Shown here piece by piece: positions 6,540 to 13,360 of a DNA stretch of 16,229 nt. Positions within the stretch are counted from its first letter, which is position 1; the number at the start of each line of letters is the position of its first letter. The DNA is from Candidatus Omnitrophota bacterium (GTDB taxonomy: Bacteria > Verrucomicrobiota > Verrucomicrobiia > Limisphaerales > UBA1319): the NCBI GenBank assembly GCA_023473405.1, contig JAMCZD010000387.1, positions 1 through 16,229 on the forward strand, read 5' to 3'. The translations under genes were made by a program, and so were the position numbers. Below the pieces are notes generated by a model. That model saw nothing but the letters and a program-made list of their open reading frames with translations. It was not told the origin of the DNA and searched no databases.

Positions 6540-7442
6540 TTAATGCCGTTTCTGGACGGGGTCATCGTCATGAATACAAATCAACAGGGTGAACACGGCG
6601 GTCAGCAGCATGAACACGAGCGCCTGGGCCAGGCCCACCAGCAATTCCATAAAATAAAACGGGACCGGCAACAGCCAGTTCAGATAGGGCACCAGTTTGG
6701 CCATGGCGTCGAGCATGCTTTCACCCGCAAAAATATTGCCGTATAAGCGAAAGCTGAGAGAGACGGGGCGGAAGAGGATCGATACCACTTCCAACACGCC
6801 GATGGCGGCAAAGACCACCATCAACAACCACCGCATCAGGCCCTTGGTTTCCCCTTTCGGCCCGAACAGGTGCAGCAAAAAACCTTTCAAACCATTATAT
6901 TGCAAGGCCCAAATCAGCCAGCAGACAAAGAAAACCATCGCCATTGCAAAGGTCATGTTAAGATCGGCATTAGCCCCGCGAAACACCGGTTTGGTGACTT
7001 CGAAACCGTGCCTGCTCCATTCCCCCCAGCCAATGGTGCCTACGCCAGGAATCAGCCCGGACCAATTAAGCGAAAGGATGAAAATAAAAATGGTGGCGAA
7101 GAACCAAAAGGTCTTGCGCGCCAGCTCATTGCCGATGATGCCTTCCAGAAAATTATACAGCCCCTCGATCATCCATTCCCAGAAATTCTGAAAGCCGCTG
7201 GGAACCGCCTTGAGCCGGCGAGTCGCAATATGGGCGCACAAGATGAGGGCGGCGGCCACGATCCAAGTCAGCAGCATCGAGTTGGTGATTGGAAGGCCAC
7301 CGACGTTGGCAACATCCTCGGGCCGCAACGGCATGGCATGCGCCTCGCCCATGCCAGGCCCCTCCGCGGCCCATCCGACCGAGGGCGATGCCATCAGCAC
7401 CAATCCTGCCATGCTCAATATAACCATTAACAGTCGCATCAT
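6540..7442 (-). CDS. atpB: F-type ATP synthase subunit a
   Basis: This is the membrane stator subunit that forms the two proton half-channels against the c ring. The 300 residues begin with a signal-like hydrophobic segment (about 3-20, ending SVGWAAEG). Several membrane helices follow, with the conserved MIEGLYNFLEGIIG, SGLIPG and GANADLNMTFAMAMV blocks. The essential arginine is Arg232 in SLSFRLYGNIFAGE. The C-terminal helix (QALVFMLLTAVFTLLICIH) is typical. It is the first gene of the operon, with no atpI or other gene upstream on this strand. It is divergent from the metal-regulator gene at 7594. A tandem ATGATG at the start allows initiation at 7442 or 7439. Confidence 0.95.
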   Translation of the reverse strand: MMRLLMVILSMAGLVLMASPSVGWAAEGPGMGEAHAMPLRPEDVANVGGLPITNSMLLTWIVAAALILCAHIATRRLKAVPSGFQNFWEWMIEGLYNFLEGIIGNELARKTFWFFATIFIFILSLNWSGLIPGVGTIGWGEWSRHGFEVTKPVFRGANADLNMTFAMAMVFFVCWLIWALQYNGLKGFLLHLFGPKGETKGLMRWLLMVVFAAIGVLEVVSILFRPVSLSFRLYGNIFAGESMLDAMAKLVPYLNWLLPVPFYFMELLVGLAQALVFMLLTAVFTLLICIHDDDPVQKRH

Positions 7443-7593
7443 TAGACAAAATTAACCAAGCGCCCTTTGCATTTCCCTTCAAGGCCTTTGGAACTTGCCC
7501 CGAAAAGCAGATTAACACAAGGATTTTCCTTAATCAATGGCCGGCAAATCATGCGCTTGCCTTTTGCGCCCGAGCCGATGATAGTGAAAAGTC
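7443..7593. promoter_or_regulatory. Divergent control region between atpB and the MntR-type regulator
   Basis: This 151-bp gap separates divergently read genes and must hold promoters for both. On the minus strand TTGATT and TAATCT are 17 bp apart upstream of atpB (about 7510-7540), a weak sigma-70-like candidate. I see no palindrome resembling an MntR box. The assignment is positional. Confidence 0.35.
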
Positions 7594-8028
7594 ATGGCCG
7601 AACCATCAGCACCCAGTCAAAGCGCGGAGGATTATTTGGAACGGATATACGAATTGATCAAGGAAAAAGGCTATGCCCGCGCCGTGGACATTGCCTCGAC
7701 CTTGCAAGTCAAGCAGGCCTCCGTAACCGGCATGGTGCAGAAGTTGGGCGAGCTTGGTTACTTGAACTATGAGAAGTACCACGGCCTGATATTAACCGAG
7801 AAAGGCCGGCAGGTGGCCAGTGCGATTCAGAAGCGGCACGCGACCCTGACCCGGTTTTTCTCGCTATTCGGATTGCCTCCCGAGACACAGCAGCGGGATA
7901 TCGAGGGAATAGAACATCATTTGAGCCCGGCGACCGTCGATGTGCTGGCCGATTTAGCCGGTTTTTTGGAAAAGAATCCCGAAATCCTGGAGCAGTTCCG
8001 CAAAATTCGCCAGGGGGGAAAGAGATAA
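7594..8028 (+). CDS. mntR: MntR/DtxR-family metal-dependent transcriptional regulator
   Basis: Proteins of this family bind manganese or iron and then repress metal-uptake genes. The 144 residues align almost end to end with Bacillus subtilis MntR. The N-terminal winged helix (EDYLERIYELIKEKGYARAV, then VKQASVTGMVQKLGELGYL and YEKYHGLILTEKG) is followed by the dimerisation domain with DIEGIEHHLSP. With a +5 offset the MntR metal ligands D8, E11, H77, E99, E102 and H103 are all kept, as D13, E16, H82, E104, E107 and H108. There is no SH3-like third domain, so it is MntR-type and not DtxR-type. The next gene begins three bases after the stop, so the pair is probably one operon. No uptake gene lies in the window, and I see no clear Shine-Dalgarno. 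Confidence 0.88.
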   Translation: MAEPSAPSQSAEDYLERIYELIKEKGYARAVDIASTLQVKQASVTGMVQKLGELGYLNYEKYHGLILTEKGRQVASAIQKRHATLTRFFSLFGLPPETQQRDIEGIEHHLSPATVDVLADLAGFLEKNPEILEQFRKIRQGGKR

Positions 8029-8031
8029 ATT

Positions 8032-8412
8032 ATGGCTTTGGATTGGAACCGGGCAGCGTCGGTCGCCCAAGCCGAGGTCGAGGCTGTTATCAAGGCATTC
8101 CCCAAACCATTGCGAGTGGCAGCCGGACAGTTGCCCATTACTTGCGAACGCCGGCCCAACCAGGCTCTGCTGGCGGAGGGTATCGAGCCTGATACCCTGG
8201 GATTGTTCGTGGGCGAATCGTTTCCCGCCGAAGGCGCCTCGAGCGACCTGCCGGTGCCGGCCCAGATCATCCTGTTCCTCGAAAACCTCTGGGAGTTCAC
8301 CCAGGGAGACGAAGCGGCCTTTCGCGCCGAGATACGAACCACACTGCTCCATGAACTAGGCCACTACCTTGGCCTGAATGAGATCGACCTGGAAGACCGC
8401 GGATTGGAGTGA
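8032..8412 (+). CDS. Zincin-like metallopeptidase (minimal MMP-like, DUF1025 type)
   Basis: This is a 126-residue single-domain protein with the zinc-protease signature HELGHYLGLNEIDLEDRGL near the C-terminus. H107 and H111 plus E117 are the likely zinc ligands, and E108 the catalytic base. Upstream are the LPVPAQIILFLENLWEF and FRAEIRTTLLHE blocks. This is the compact architecture of the bacterial family with HExxHxxGxxExDL; its members have no established substrate. It starts three bases after the regulator's stop, with the purine-rich GGGGGGAAAGAG at the end of that gene as a plausible ribosome site. No signal peptide is seen, so it is probably cytoplasmic. Coupling to a metal-sensing regulator suggests metal-linked expression, but that is inference. 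Confidence 0.85.
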   Translation: MALDWNRAASVAQAEVEAVIKAFPKPLRVAAGQLPITCERRPNQALLAEGIEPDTLGLFVGESFPAEGASSDLPVPAQIILFLENLWEFTQGDEAAFRAEIRTTLLHELGHYLGLNEIDLEDRGLE

Positions 8413-8420
8413 GGCATTCT

Positions 8421-8500
8421 GGATTTGGGACCGGAATTAGGATTTGGGATTTGGGAATTAGGATTTGGGAATTAGGATTTGGGAATTAGGAATTATGATT
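8421..8500 (+). repeat. 14-bp tandem repeat tract (GGATTTGGGAATTA)
   Basis: Three exact head-to-tail copies of GGATTTGGGAATTA occupy 8447-8488. They are flanked by imperfect copies: 8421-8439 with a 5-bp insertion, a half copy at 8440-8446, and a degenerate copy from 8489. The tract lies in the 213-bp gap between the metallopeptidase and purC. Short AT-rich arrays of this kind are prone to slippage. Its position upstream of purC could affect expression, but nothing shows this. Confidence 0.85.
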
Positions 8501-8625
8501 TAAGTGTCAGGTTCAGGGAAAGGGATGAATCGGGATTTTGGTTCTGCCGGGTGAATTGACGGCCTCGATCCGAAATCGTAAAATTGAAATTTGAAATTCG
8601 ACTCCATTATTCATAACATGCGCGT

Positions 8626-9516
8626 ATGGCAAATGAACCGTTGCTCAAATTAGACCTGCCCGGCGTTACCAAACTGAAAAGCGGCAAAGTGCGCGAAGTC
8701 TTCGACCTGGGCGACCGTTTGCTGCTGGTGGCGACGGACCGGGTATCGGCTTTCGACTGCGTCATGCCCAATGGGATTCCGCGGAAGGGGGAGATTCTGA
8801 CGAAGCTTTCGCATTTCTGGCTTGATCAAACGGAGGCGTTGGTGCCCAACCATCGCCTGGCGCGAGCCGGCGAACCGCTGCCATCGGAATTGCGGCCGTT
8901 CAGCTTGCAACTCGAACACCGAAGCATGCTCGTCAAGAAGGCCCGCCCATTGCCCATTGAATGTGTTGTGCGCGGTTACCTGGCGGGCTCGGGCTGGAAA
9001 GAGTATCGTGAGCGGCAATCGGTCTGCGGTGTCGCCCTCCCCCCCGGTCTGCGGGAGTCATCCGAGCTGCCAGAGCCGATTTTTACCCCGGCCACCAAGG
9101 CTGAATCAGGCCACGACGAAAACATTTCCATGGCAATGGCGGCGGAAATCATCGGGGCTGGCCTGGCCGAGCAAGTGCGCGCGCTCAGTTTGCGAATATA
9201 TGCATTTGCCCGCGATCATGCGCGGCGTTGCGGCATTCTCATTGCCGACACCAAATTCGAATTCGGCCTTTGGGGGGACCAATTGATCTTGATCGACGAA
9301 GTACTGACCCCGGATTCGTCCCGTTTCTGGCCCGCCGACCAATACGAACCTGGTCGCAGCCAGCCCAGTTTCGACAAGCAATTCGTTCGGGACTACCTGG
9401 AATCGCTAGATTGGAATAAGACACCGCCGGCTCCTCGACTGCCGGATGATGTGGTGGCGAAGACCCAAACCAAGTACGCCGAGGCCTACACGCGGTTGAC
9501 CGGCAAACCATTGTGA
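8626..9516 (+). CDS. purC: Phosphoribosylaminoimidazole-succinocarboxamide synthase (SAICAR synthetase)
   Basis: This enzyme ligates aspartate to CAIR using ATP in de novo purine synthesis, in the cytoplasm. Signatures run in order: SGKVREVFDLGDRLLLVATD with RVSAFD (nucleotide-binding start, about 19-44), VVRGYLAGSGWKEY (115-127), TPATKAESGHDENIS (154-168), DTKFEFG (208-214) and DEVLTPDSSRFW (224-235). At 296 residues it is the longer form typical of many non-gamma-proteobacterial and eukaryotic enzymes, against about 237 in E. coli. No other pur gene is next to it. There is no clear Shine-Dalgarno before ATG 8626, but the homology begins close to the N-terminus. Confidence 0.97.
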   Translation: MANEPLLKLDLPGVTKLKSGKVREVFDLGDRLLLVATDRVSAFDCVMPNGIPRKGEILTKLSHFWLDQTEALVPNHRLARAGEPLPSELRPFSLQLEHRSMLVKKARPLPIECVVRGYLAGSGWKEYRERQSVCGVALPPGLRESSELPEPIFTPATKAESGHDENISMAMAAEIIGAGLAEQVRALSLRIYAFARDHARRCGILIADTKFEFGLWGDQLILIDEVLTPDSSRFWPADQYEPGRSQPSFDKQFVRDYLESLDWNKTPPAPRLPDDVVAKTQTKYAEAYTRLTGKPL

Positions 9517-9534
9517 TCGATTAAGGTCGATCAC
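9513..9534 (+). terminator. Hairpin over the purC stop codon
   Basis: GTGATCGA (9513-9520) pairs perfectly with TCGATCAC (9527-9534) around TTAAGG, and the stem includes the purC stop codon. No T-tract follows, so it may only stabilise the mRNA end. It separates purC from the recombinase gene 36 bp later. Confidence 0.3.
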
Positions 9535-9569
9535 TCCGGCTCCGGCCTGAGGCTGCCAGCCATCCGATC

Positions 9570-10490
9570 ATGGAAAACCTGGTTGAAGAGTTCCTTCAAT
9601 ACGTTCGACATGAACGCGGTGAATCAGAGCAGACTCAAAGGACCTACGCCGCGCTTCTGAACCGGTTCGTGGCTTGGGCGAAGGCACGGGGGATCACGGA
9701 GTGGAGCCGGGTCGACCTGGCCGGTCTCATCGCCTTTATCCAGCACGAACGCACGCGCGACGCTACCCATCAACGCGCGACTGCCGGGCACAAGTTAAGC
9801 ATCGAGAGCGTTTATCTTCAAATCGCCGCCTTGCGAGCCTTTTATCGATTCTGCGAGGACGAAAAGCTGCTACCGGTCAATGTCGCCGAAAACCTGACCT
9901 TGCCGCGTCGCTGGCAACGGTTACCCCACGGACTGAGCGATCAGGAGATTGCTCAACTCCTCGAACCGCCAAGCTCCGAAACGCCGTCGGCGCTTGGCGA
10001 TCAGGCGGTGCTCGAATTGGCCTACGCCTCCGGCCTGCGCCTGGCCGAGCTTCGGAATGTGCGTATCGAACAACTGCATCTCGAAGCCGGCTTTGTGACC
10101 GTGATAGGCAAAGGCAACAAGGAGAGAGTGGTGCCGCTGGGACGCAAGGCCAACGCGGCTTTGAGGCGTTATCTCGAAGTCGGCCGGCCACACCTGGTTA
10201 AATCACGTTCGCCGGCCAGCGTGTTTCTCACTCGGCGCGGAACCGCCTTTGCCGCCAGCACCATGTGGAAACATATAAAGAAACGGGCCCGATTGGCCGG
10301 GATCAAGCGCAACATCACTCCCCACATGCTGCGCCATAGCTTTGCCACGCATTTGCTGGAGCATGGGGCCGATTTGCGCGTCATCCAGGAACTGCTCGGC
10401 CATGCCAGCATCGGCACCACCGAGATTTATACCCACGTCGCCGGCCAGCGCTTGCGCGAGGTCCACCGCCGGTTCCATCCCCGAGCGTAA
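9570..10490 (+). CDS. xerC: XerC/XerD-like tyrosine recombinase
   Basis: This family resolves chromosome dimers by strand exchange at dif before division. The 306-residue protein is complete. It has an N-terminal SAM-like core-binding domain (about 1-105; QTQRTYAALLNRFVAWAKAR) and a C-terminal catalytic domain with every active-site residue: R157 (ASGLRLAEL), K181 (GKGNKERVVPLG), H252 and R255 (HMLRHSFATHLL), H278 (LLGHAS) and the nucleophile Y287 (TEIYTHV). Length and motif spacing are those of XerC/XerD, unlike the arm-domain island integrases at the left edge. The neighbours are housekeeping genes, which favours the chromosomal role. XerC and XerD cannot be told apart by eye, so the symbol is tentative; an integrative-element recombinase is less likely. 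It starts at ATG 9570. Confidence 0.85.
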   Translation: MENLVEEFLQYVRHERGESEQTQRTYAALLNRFVAWAKARGITEWSRVDLAGLIAFIQHERTRDATHQRATAGHKLSIESVYLQIAALRAFYRFCEDEKLLPVNVAENLTLPRRWQRLPHGLSDQEIAQLLEPPSSETPSALGDQAVLELAYASGLRLAELRNVRIEQLHLEAGFVTVIGKGNKERVVPLGRKANAALRRYLEVGRPHLVKSRSPASVFLTRRGTAFAASTMWKHIKKRARLAGIKRNITPHMLRHSFATHLLEHGADLRVIQELLGHASIGTTEIYTHVAGQRLREVHRRFHPRA

Positions 10491-10525
10491 CCCGGATATT
10501 TCACCCCTGCCCTGCCCCGGCGTTG

Positions 10526-10543
10526 AGCGCCGCCCGGCGCTTT
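10526..10543 (+). terminator. Possible terminator between convergent genes
   Basis: AGCGCC (10526-10531) pairs with GGCGCT (10536-10541) around GCCC and is followed by only two more T. It lies in the 52-bp gap where the recombinase gene converges on the Nfn gene. The short T-run makes it a weak plus-strand terminator candidate. Confidence 0.35.
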
Positions 10544-11973
10544 CACCAATGCCCGGTGCACAAGTATTCGTCAATCGACTTGGCGGCGCGGCGCCCTGCG
10601 CCCATGGCCAGGATGACGGTGGCGCCGCCGGTGACAATGTCGCCCCCGGCGAACACGGAGCGTTTGGAAGTTCGGAGCGTTTGAGGGTCAGCCAGTATAT
10701 AACCCGAAGGGTTCGTCTTCAGGTCGCGGGTGGTGGACTGTACCAGGGGATTACCGCGATTCCCGATGGCGATGATGGCTACTTGCAGCGGCAGCACAAA
10801 TTCCGATCCTTCCAGCGGCACGGGACGCCGCCGGCCCGATGCATCCGGTTCGCCTAGCTCCATTTTGATGCATCGGATCGCCTCAAGCCGCCCGTTTTCG
10901 TCACCGAAAAATTCCACCGGGTTCGTCAGAGTCATGAACTCGATGCCTTCTTCGAGGGAATGCTTGACCTCCTCGGTTCGAGCGGGCATTTCGGCTTTGG
11001 AACGGCGGTAGAGGAGATAAGCCTTTTTAGCCCCCAAACGGACCGCACAACGGATGGAGTCCAATGCCGTGTTTCCGCCACCCACGACCGCAACGTCCTT
11101 GTCACGGCAGTCGTAGATCGGTTGGTCATACTCCGGGAACCGGTACGCCTTCATCAGATTGGCGCGAGTTAAAAACTCGTTGGCCGAATAAATGCCGCAG
11201 AGGTGTTCGCCCGGGATGTTCATGAAGTTTGGCAGACCGGCTCCGGTGGCAATCAACACCGCGTGGTAGCCCTCCTCATGGAGGAGTTCGTCGATGGTAA
11301 TGGTTCGTCCGATGACCACGTCGGTCTGAAAATCAACCCCCATGCGGCGCAGGTTTTCCACTTCGTCAGCCACGATCTCCTTGGGCAGCCGAAATTCCGG
11401 TATACCGTAGATGAGCACGCCGCCGATTTGATGCAGGGCCTCGAACACCGTCACCTGGTGCCCTTTTTGCACCAGGTCACCCGCTGCGCTCAACGCGGTT
11501 GGGCCGCTGCCCACGATGGCCACACGCTTGCCGGTTGGCGGCGCAGACGGCGGCACCCGCACGCATCCACTCTGCCGCTCATAATCAGCAATAAAACGCT
11601 CCAGGTTGCCAATGCCAACCGAATGGCCGCGCTTCGAAAGCAAGCAGACTCGCTCGCATTGCTCTTCCTGAGGACACACGCGTCCCGTAATCGCCGGAAG
11701 CACATTGTCTTCGCGCATCTTGGCCGACGCCGCCGGGAAGTCGCCGGCAACAATCAAGTCGACGAACTCCTTGATTTTGACGCCGACCGGGCAGCCTTGA
11801 AAACACGGTTGCTGTTTGCATTGCAGGCACCGCAACGCCTCCTGCCGAGCCAGATCGGCATCCAGTCCACGGTTGACCTCGAAAAAATTTCGCCGCCGCC
11901 ATTCTGGAGCGTGCTCCGGCATGGGTTGGCGTGGGATTCTCATGCGCTCTTTGGAAGTAAGCGGATTCAACAT
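10543..11973 (-). CDS. nfnB: NfnB-like / GltD-type FAD-NADPH oxidoreductase large subunit
   Basis: The 476-residue protein belongs to the GltD/NfnB group. An N-terminal ferredoxin-like domain has Cys at 49, 52, 57, 61, 100, 106 and 110 (CLQCKQQPCFQGCP, then CPQEEQCERVC) for two [4Fe-4S] clusters. An FAD-binding motif VAIVGSGPTALSAAGDL (about 150-166) and an NAD(P)-binding motif VAVVGGGNTALDS (about 295-307) follow, with VFAGGDIVTGGATVILAMG near the end. A lone GltD would normally sit beside the large glutamate synthase subunit. Here the gene just upstream encodes the matching FAD/NAD [2Fe-2S] subunit. The pair fits NfnAB, which couples NADH and reduced ferredoxin oxidation to NADP+ reduction. 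A sulfide dehydrogenase/ferredoxin:NADP reductase (SudBA) is the alternative name for the same architecture. It lies 57 bp downstream of nfnA. Confidence 0.85.
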   Translation of the reverse strand: MLNPLTSKERMRIPRQPMPEHAPEWRRRNFFEVNRGLDADLARQEALRCLQCKQQPCFQGCPVGVKIKEFVDLIVAGDFPAASAKMREDNVLPAITGRVCPQEEQCERVCLLSKRGHSVGIGNLERFIADYERQSGCVRVPPSAPPTGKRVAIVGSGPTALSAAGDLVQKGHQVTVFEALHQIGGVLIYGIPEFRLPKEIVADEVENLRRMGVDFQTDVVIGRTITIDELLHEEGYHAVLIATGAGLPNFMNIPGEHLCGIYSANEFLTRANLMKAYRFPEYDQPIYDCRDKDVAVVGGGNTALDSIRCAVRLGAKKAYLLYRRSKAEMPARTEEVKHSLEEGIEFMTLTNPVEFFGDENGRLEAIRCIKMELGEPDASGRRRPVPLEGSEFVLPLQVAIIAIGNRGNPLVQSTTRDLKTNPSGYILADPQTLRTSKRSVFAGGDIVTGGATVILAMGAGRRAAKSIDEYLCTGHW

Positions 11974-12030
11974 AAACTAAGGGAAATGACTTTAAAGAAA
12001 ACTATTGGCGGCCGGGGTGCGCGGCGAGAT

Positions 12031-12945
12031 TCATGGTTTGCCCGTCGAATGACAAGCGCAGCCGGCCCGCTTGGGCGTTGACAGCACCGCTCCGGCAATC
12101 ATTGATTCCTCTTTCACGTCCTGTTCCGTTTGATGGAGGAAATGCTGCAACGCAACACGTTCCGCCTCGCGATACATGGCGTTCCGCGCCGTTAGCACCG
12201 AGAAATCCACCTGGTGCGCATCGAATTCGGGACCGTCCACGCAGGCAAACTGGCTGCGCCCGTTTACAAGGACCCTGCACCCGCCGCACATGCCGGTGCC
12301 GTCGACCATAATCGGGTTCAGGCTGACCATGGTCTTGATTCCATGCGGGCGCGTCACCTCCGCAATCGCCCGCATCATGGGGACCGGCCCCACACCCAGC
12401 ACAAAGTCCAATCGACGCCCGGCCTGGATCAACGCCCTGAGCCTGTCGGTAACGAGTCCCTTCCCGGCGTAACTCCCGTCGTCGGTCGTTATGCTCAACT
12501 CGTCGCTCAGGGCGCGCATCTCCGACTCCAGAATCACCAGTTCCTTGGTGCGCGCGCCCAGGATGGAAATGACATAATTGCCGGCCTGTTTGAGCGCCTT
12601 GACCGTTGGATACGCAATAGCCGCGCCAAGCCCGCCCCCAATCACTACGGCAGTGCCATAGTTGCGCACCTCCGAAGGCTTGCCCAGCGGTCCGACCACA
12701 TCCGCAATAACACTTCCCTGCTCGAGTGTGTTCATCAGCTTGGTCGTCTTACCCACCGCCTGGACAATAAGGGTGATCGTGGTCTGGTCCGAGTCCGCTA
12801 TGGTCAATGGAATGCGCTCGCCGGTCTCGTTAATGCGCACAATGACGAATTGACCGGCTAATCGTTTCCGGGCGATCCGCGGGGCTTCAATTCGAAACAA
12901 CTTGATATCCGGTGCCAGGTATTTTGCGTCTACAATCCTAAACAT
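12031..12945 (-). CDS. nfnA: NfnA-like / SudB-type FAD-[2Fe-2S] NAD-binding subunit
   Basis: This ferredoxin-NADP+ reductase-like protein has about 304 residues from the ATG at 12945. The 12960 start adds five residues before the conserved MFRIVDAKYLAPDIKLFRI, so I prefer 12945. The FAD domain has the RIPLTIAD block, an NAD-binding domain with VVIGGGLGAAIAYP, and LDFVLGVGPVPMMRAI. The C-terminal GTGMCGGCRVLVNGRSQFACVDGPEFDAH region has three Cys (220, 223, 235), with a nearby Asp215 that may supply a fourth [2Fe-2S] ligand, as reported for NfnA. It is followed by the NfnB-like subunit, so the two probably form one cytoplasmic complex linking ferredoxin, NADH and NADPH pools. Its last 20 or so residues (SMIAGAVLSTPKRAG...) are an unconserved tail. 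No clear Shine-Dalgarno is visible. Confidence 0.85.
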   Translation of the reverse strand: MFRIVDAKYLAPDIKLFRIEAPRIARKRLAGQFVIVRINETGERIPLTIADSDQTTITLIVQAVGKTTKLMNTLEQGSVIADVVGPLGKPSEVRNYGTAVVIGGGLGAAIAYPTVKALKQAGNYVISILGARTKELVILESEMRALSDELSITTDDGSYAGKGLVTDRLRALIQAGRRLDFVLGVGPVPMMRAIAEVTRPHGIKTMVSLNPIMVDGTGMCGGCRVLVNGRSQFACVDGPEFDAHQVDFSVLTARNAMYREAERVALQHFLHQTEQDVKEESMIAGAVLSTPKRAGCACHSTGKP

Positions 12946-13360
12946 AGTGCTGCATGCCATAGTTCAAGTCGCGCTTGCCCGGCTGTTAGCCAGTTACCGA
13001 CCGCTCCCTGATCGGCGCAAGTCCGTTTCCATTGCCACCCTCACATCGGAGCGCGGATGCCCTCATCCACGCGTGCAGCCGGTTCAGCGCGAGTTGGTTA
13101 CCGCAACCATCGGTTTAGCTTAGAGGCAGCGAAGGTATAGCGCAAGTGACAATTTAGCATTTCTTATTATGCTAAAGTAATTTATCACCATTGCTTATTT
13201 TTCCCAAGGGGTGAATTACCGCGGCCTTTCCCGTAGCACTTCCAAGTCTGCTGTATCGTGGATATCTGACCCGCTTCGCGTCGGGCCGGGGCGCGGTCTG
13301 CCGATTGGGAAATCGGCGATTGGCTCGATCGCCCCGGCGTTGGCAGTTGCAGGACGCGTT
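12946..13360. other. Intergenic region with two inverted-repeat structures
   Basis: No credible gene lies in these 415 bp between nfnA and the oxidoreductase gene, both on the minus strand. An AT-rich inverted repeat TTTAGCAT-8 nt-ATGCTAAA (13153-13176) lies about 210 bp upstream of nfnA and could be an operator. A nested GC-rich structure spans 13285-13338. Its outer stem is GCCGGGGCG/CGCCCCGGC and its inner stem is GCCGATT-GGGA-AATCGGC. It begins just past the stop of the oxidoreductase gene on that strand, so it may end that transcript, although no T-run follows. Confidence 0.45.

Noticed and set aside
11203..12081. 292-residue plus-strand frame opposite nfnB
   Set aside because: It is a shadow of the Nfn genes with no recognisable motif.
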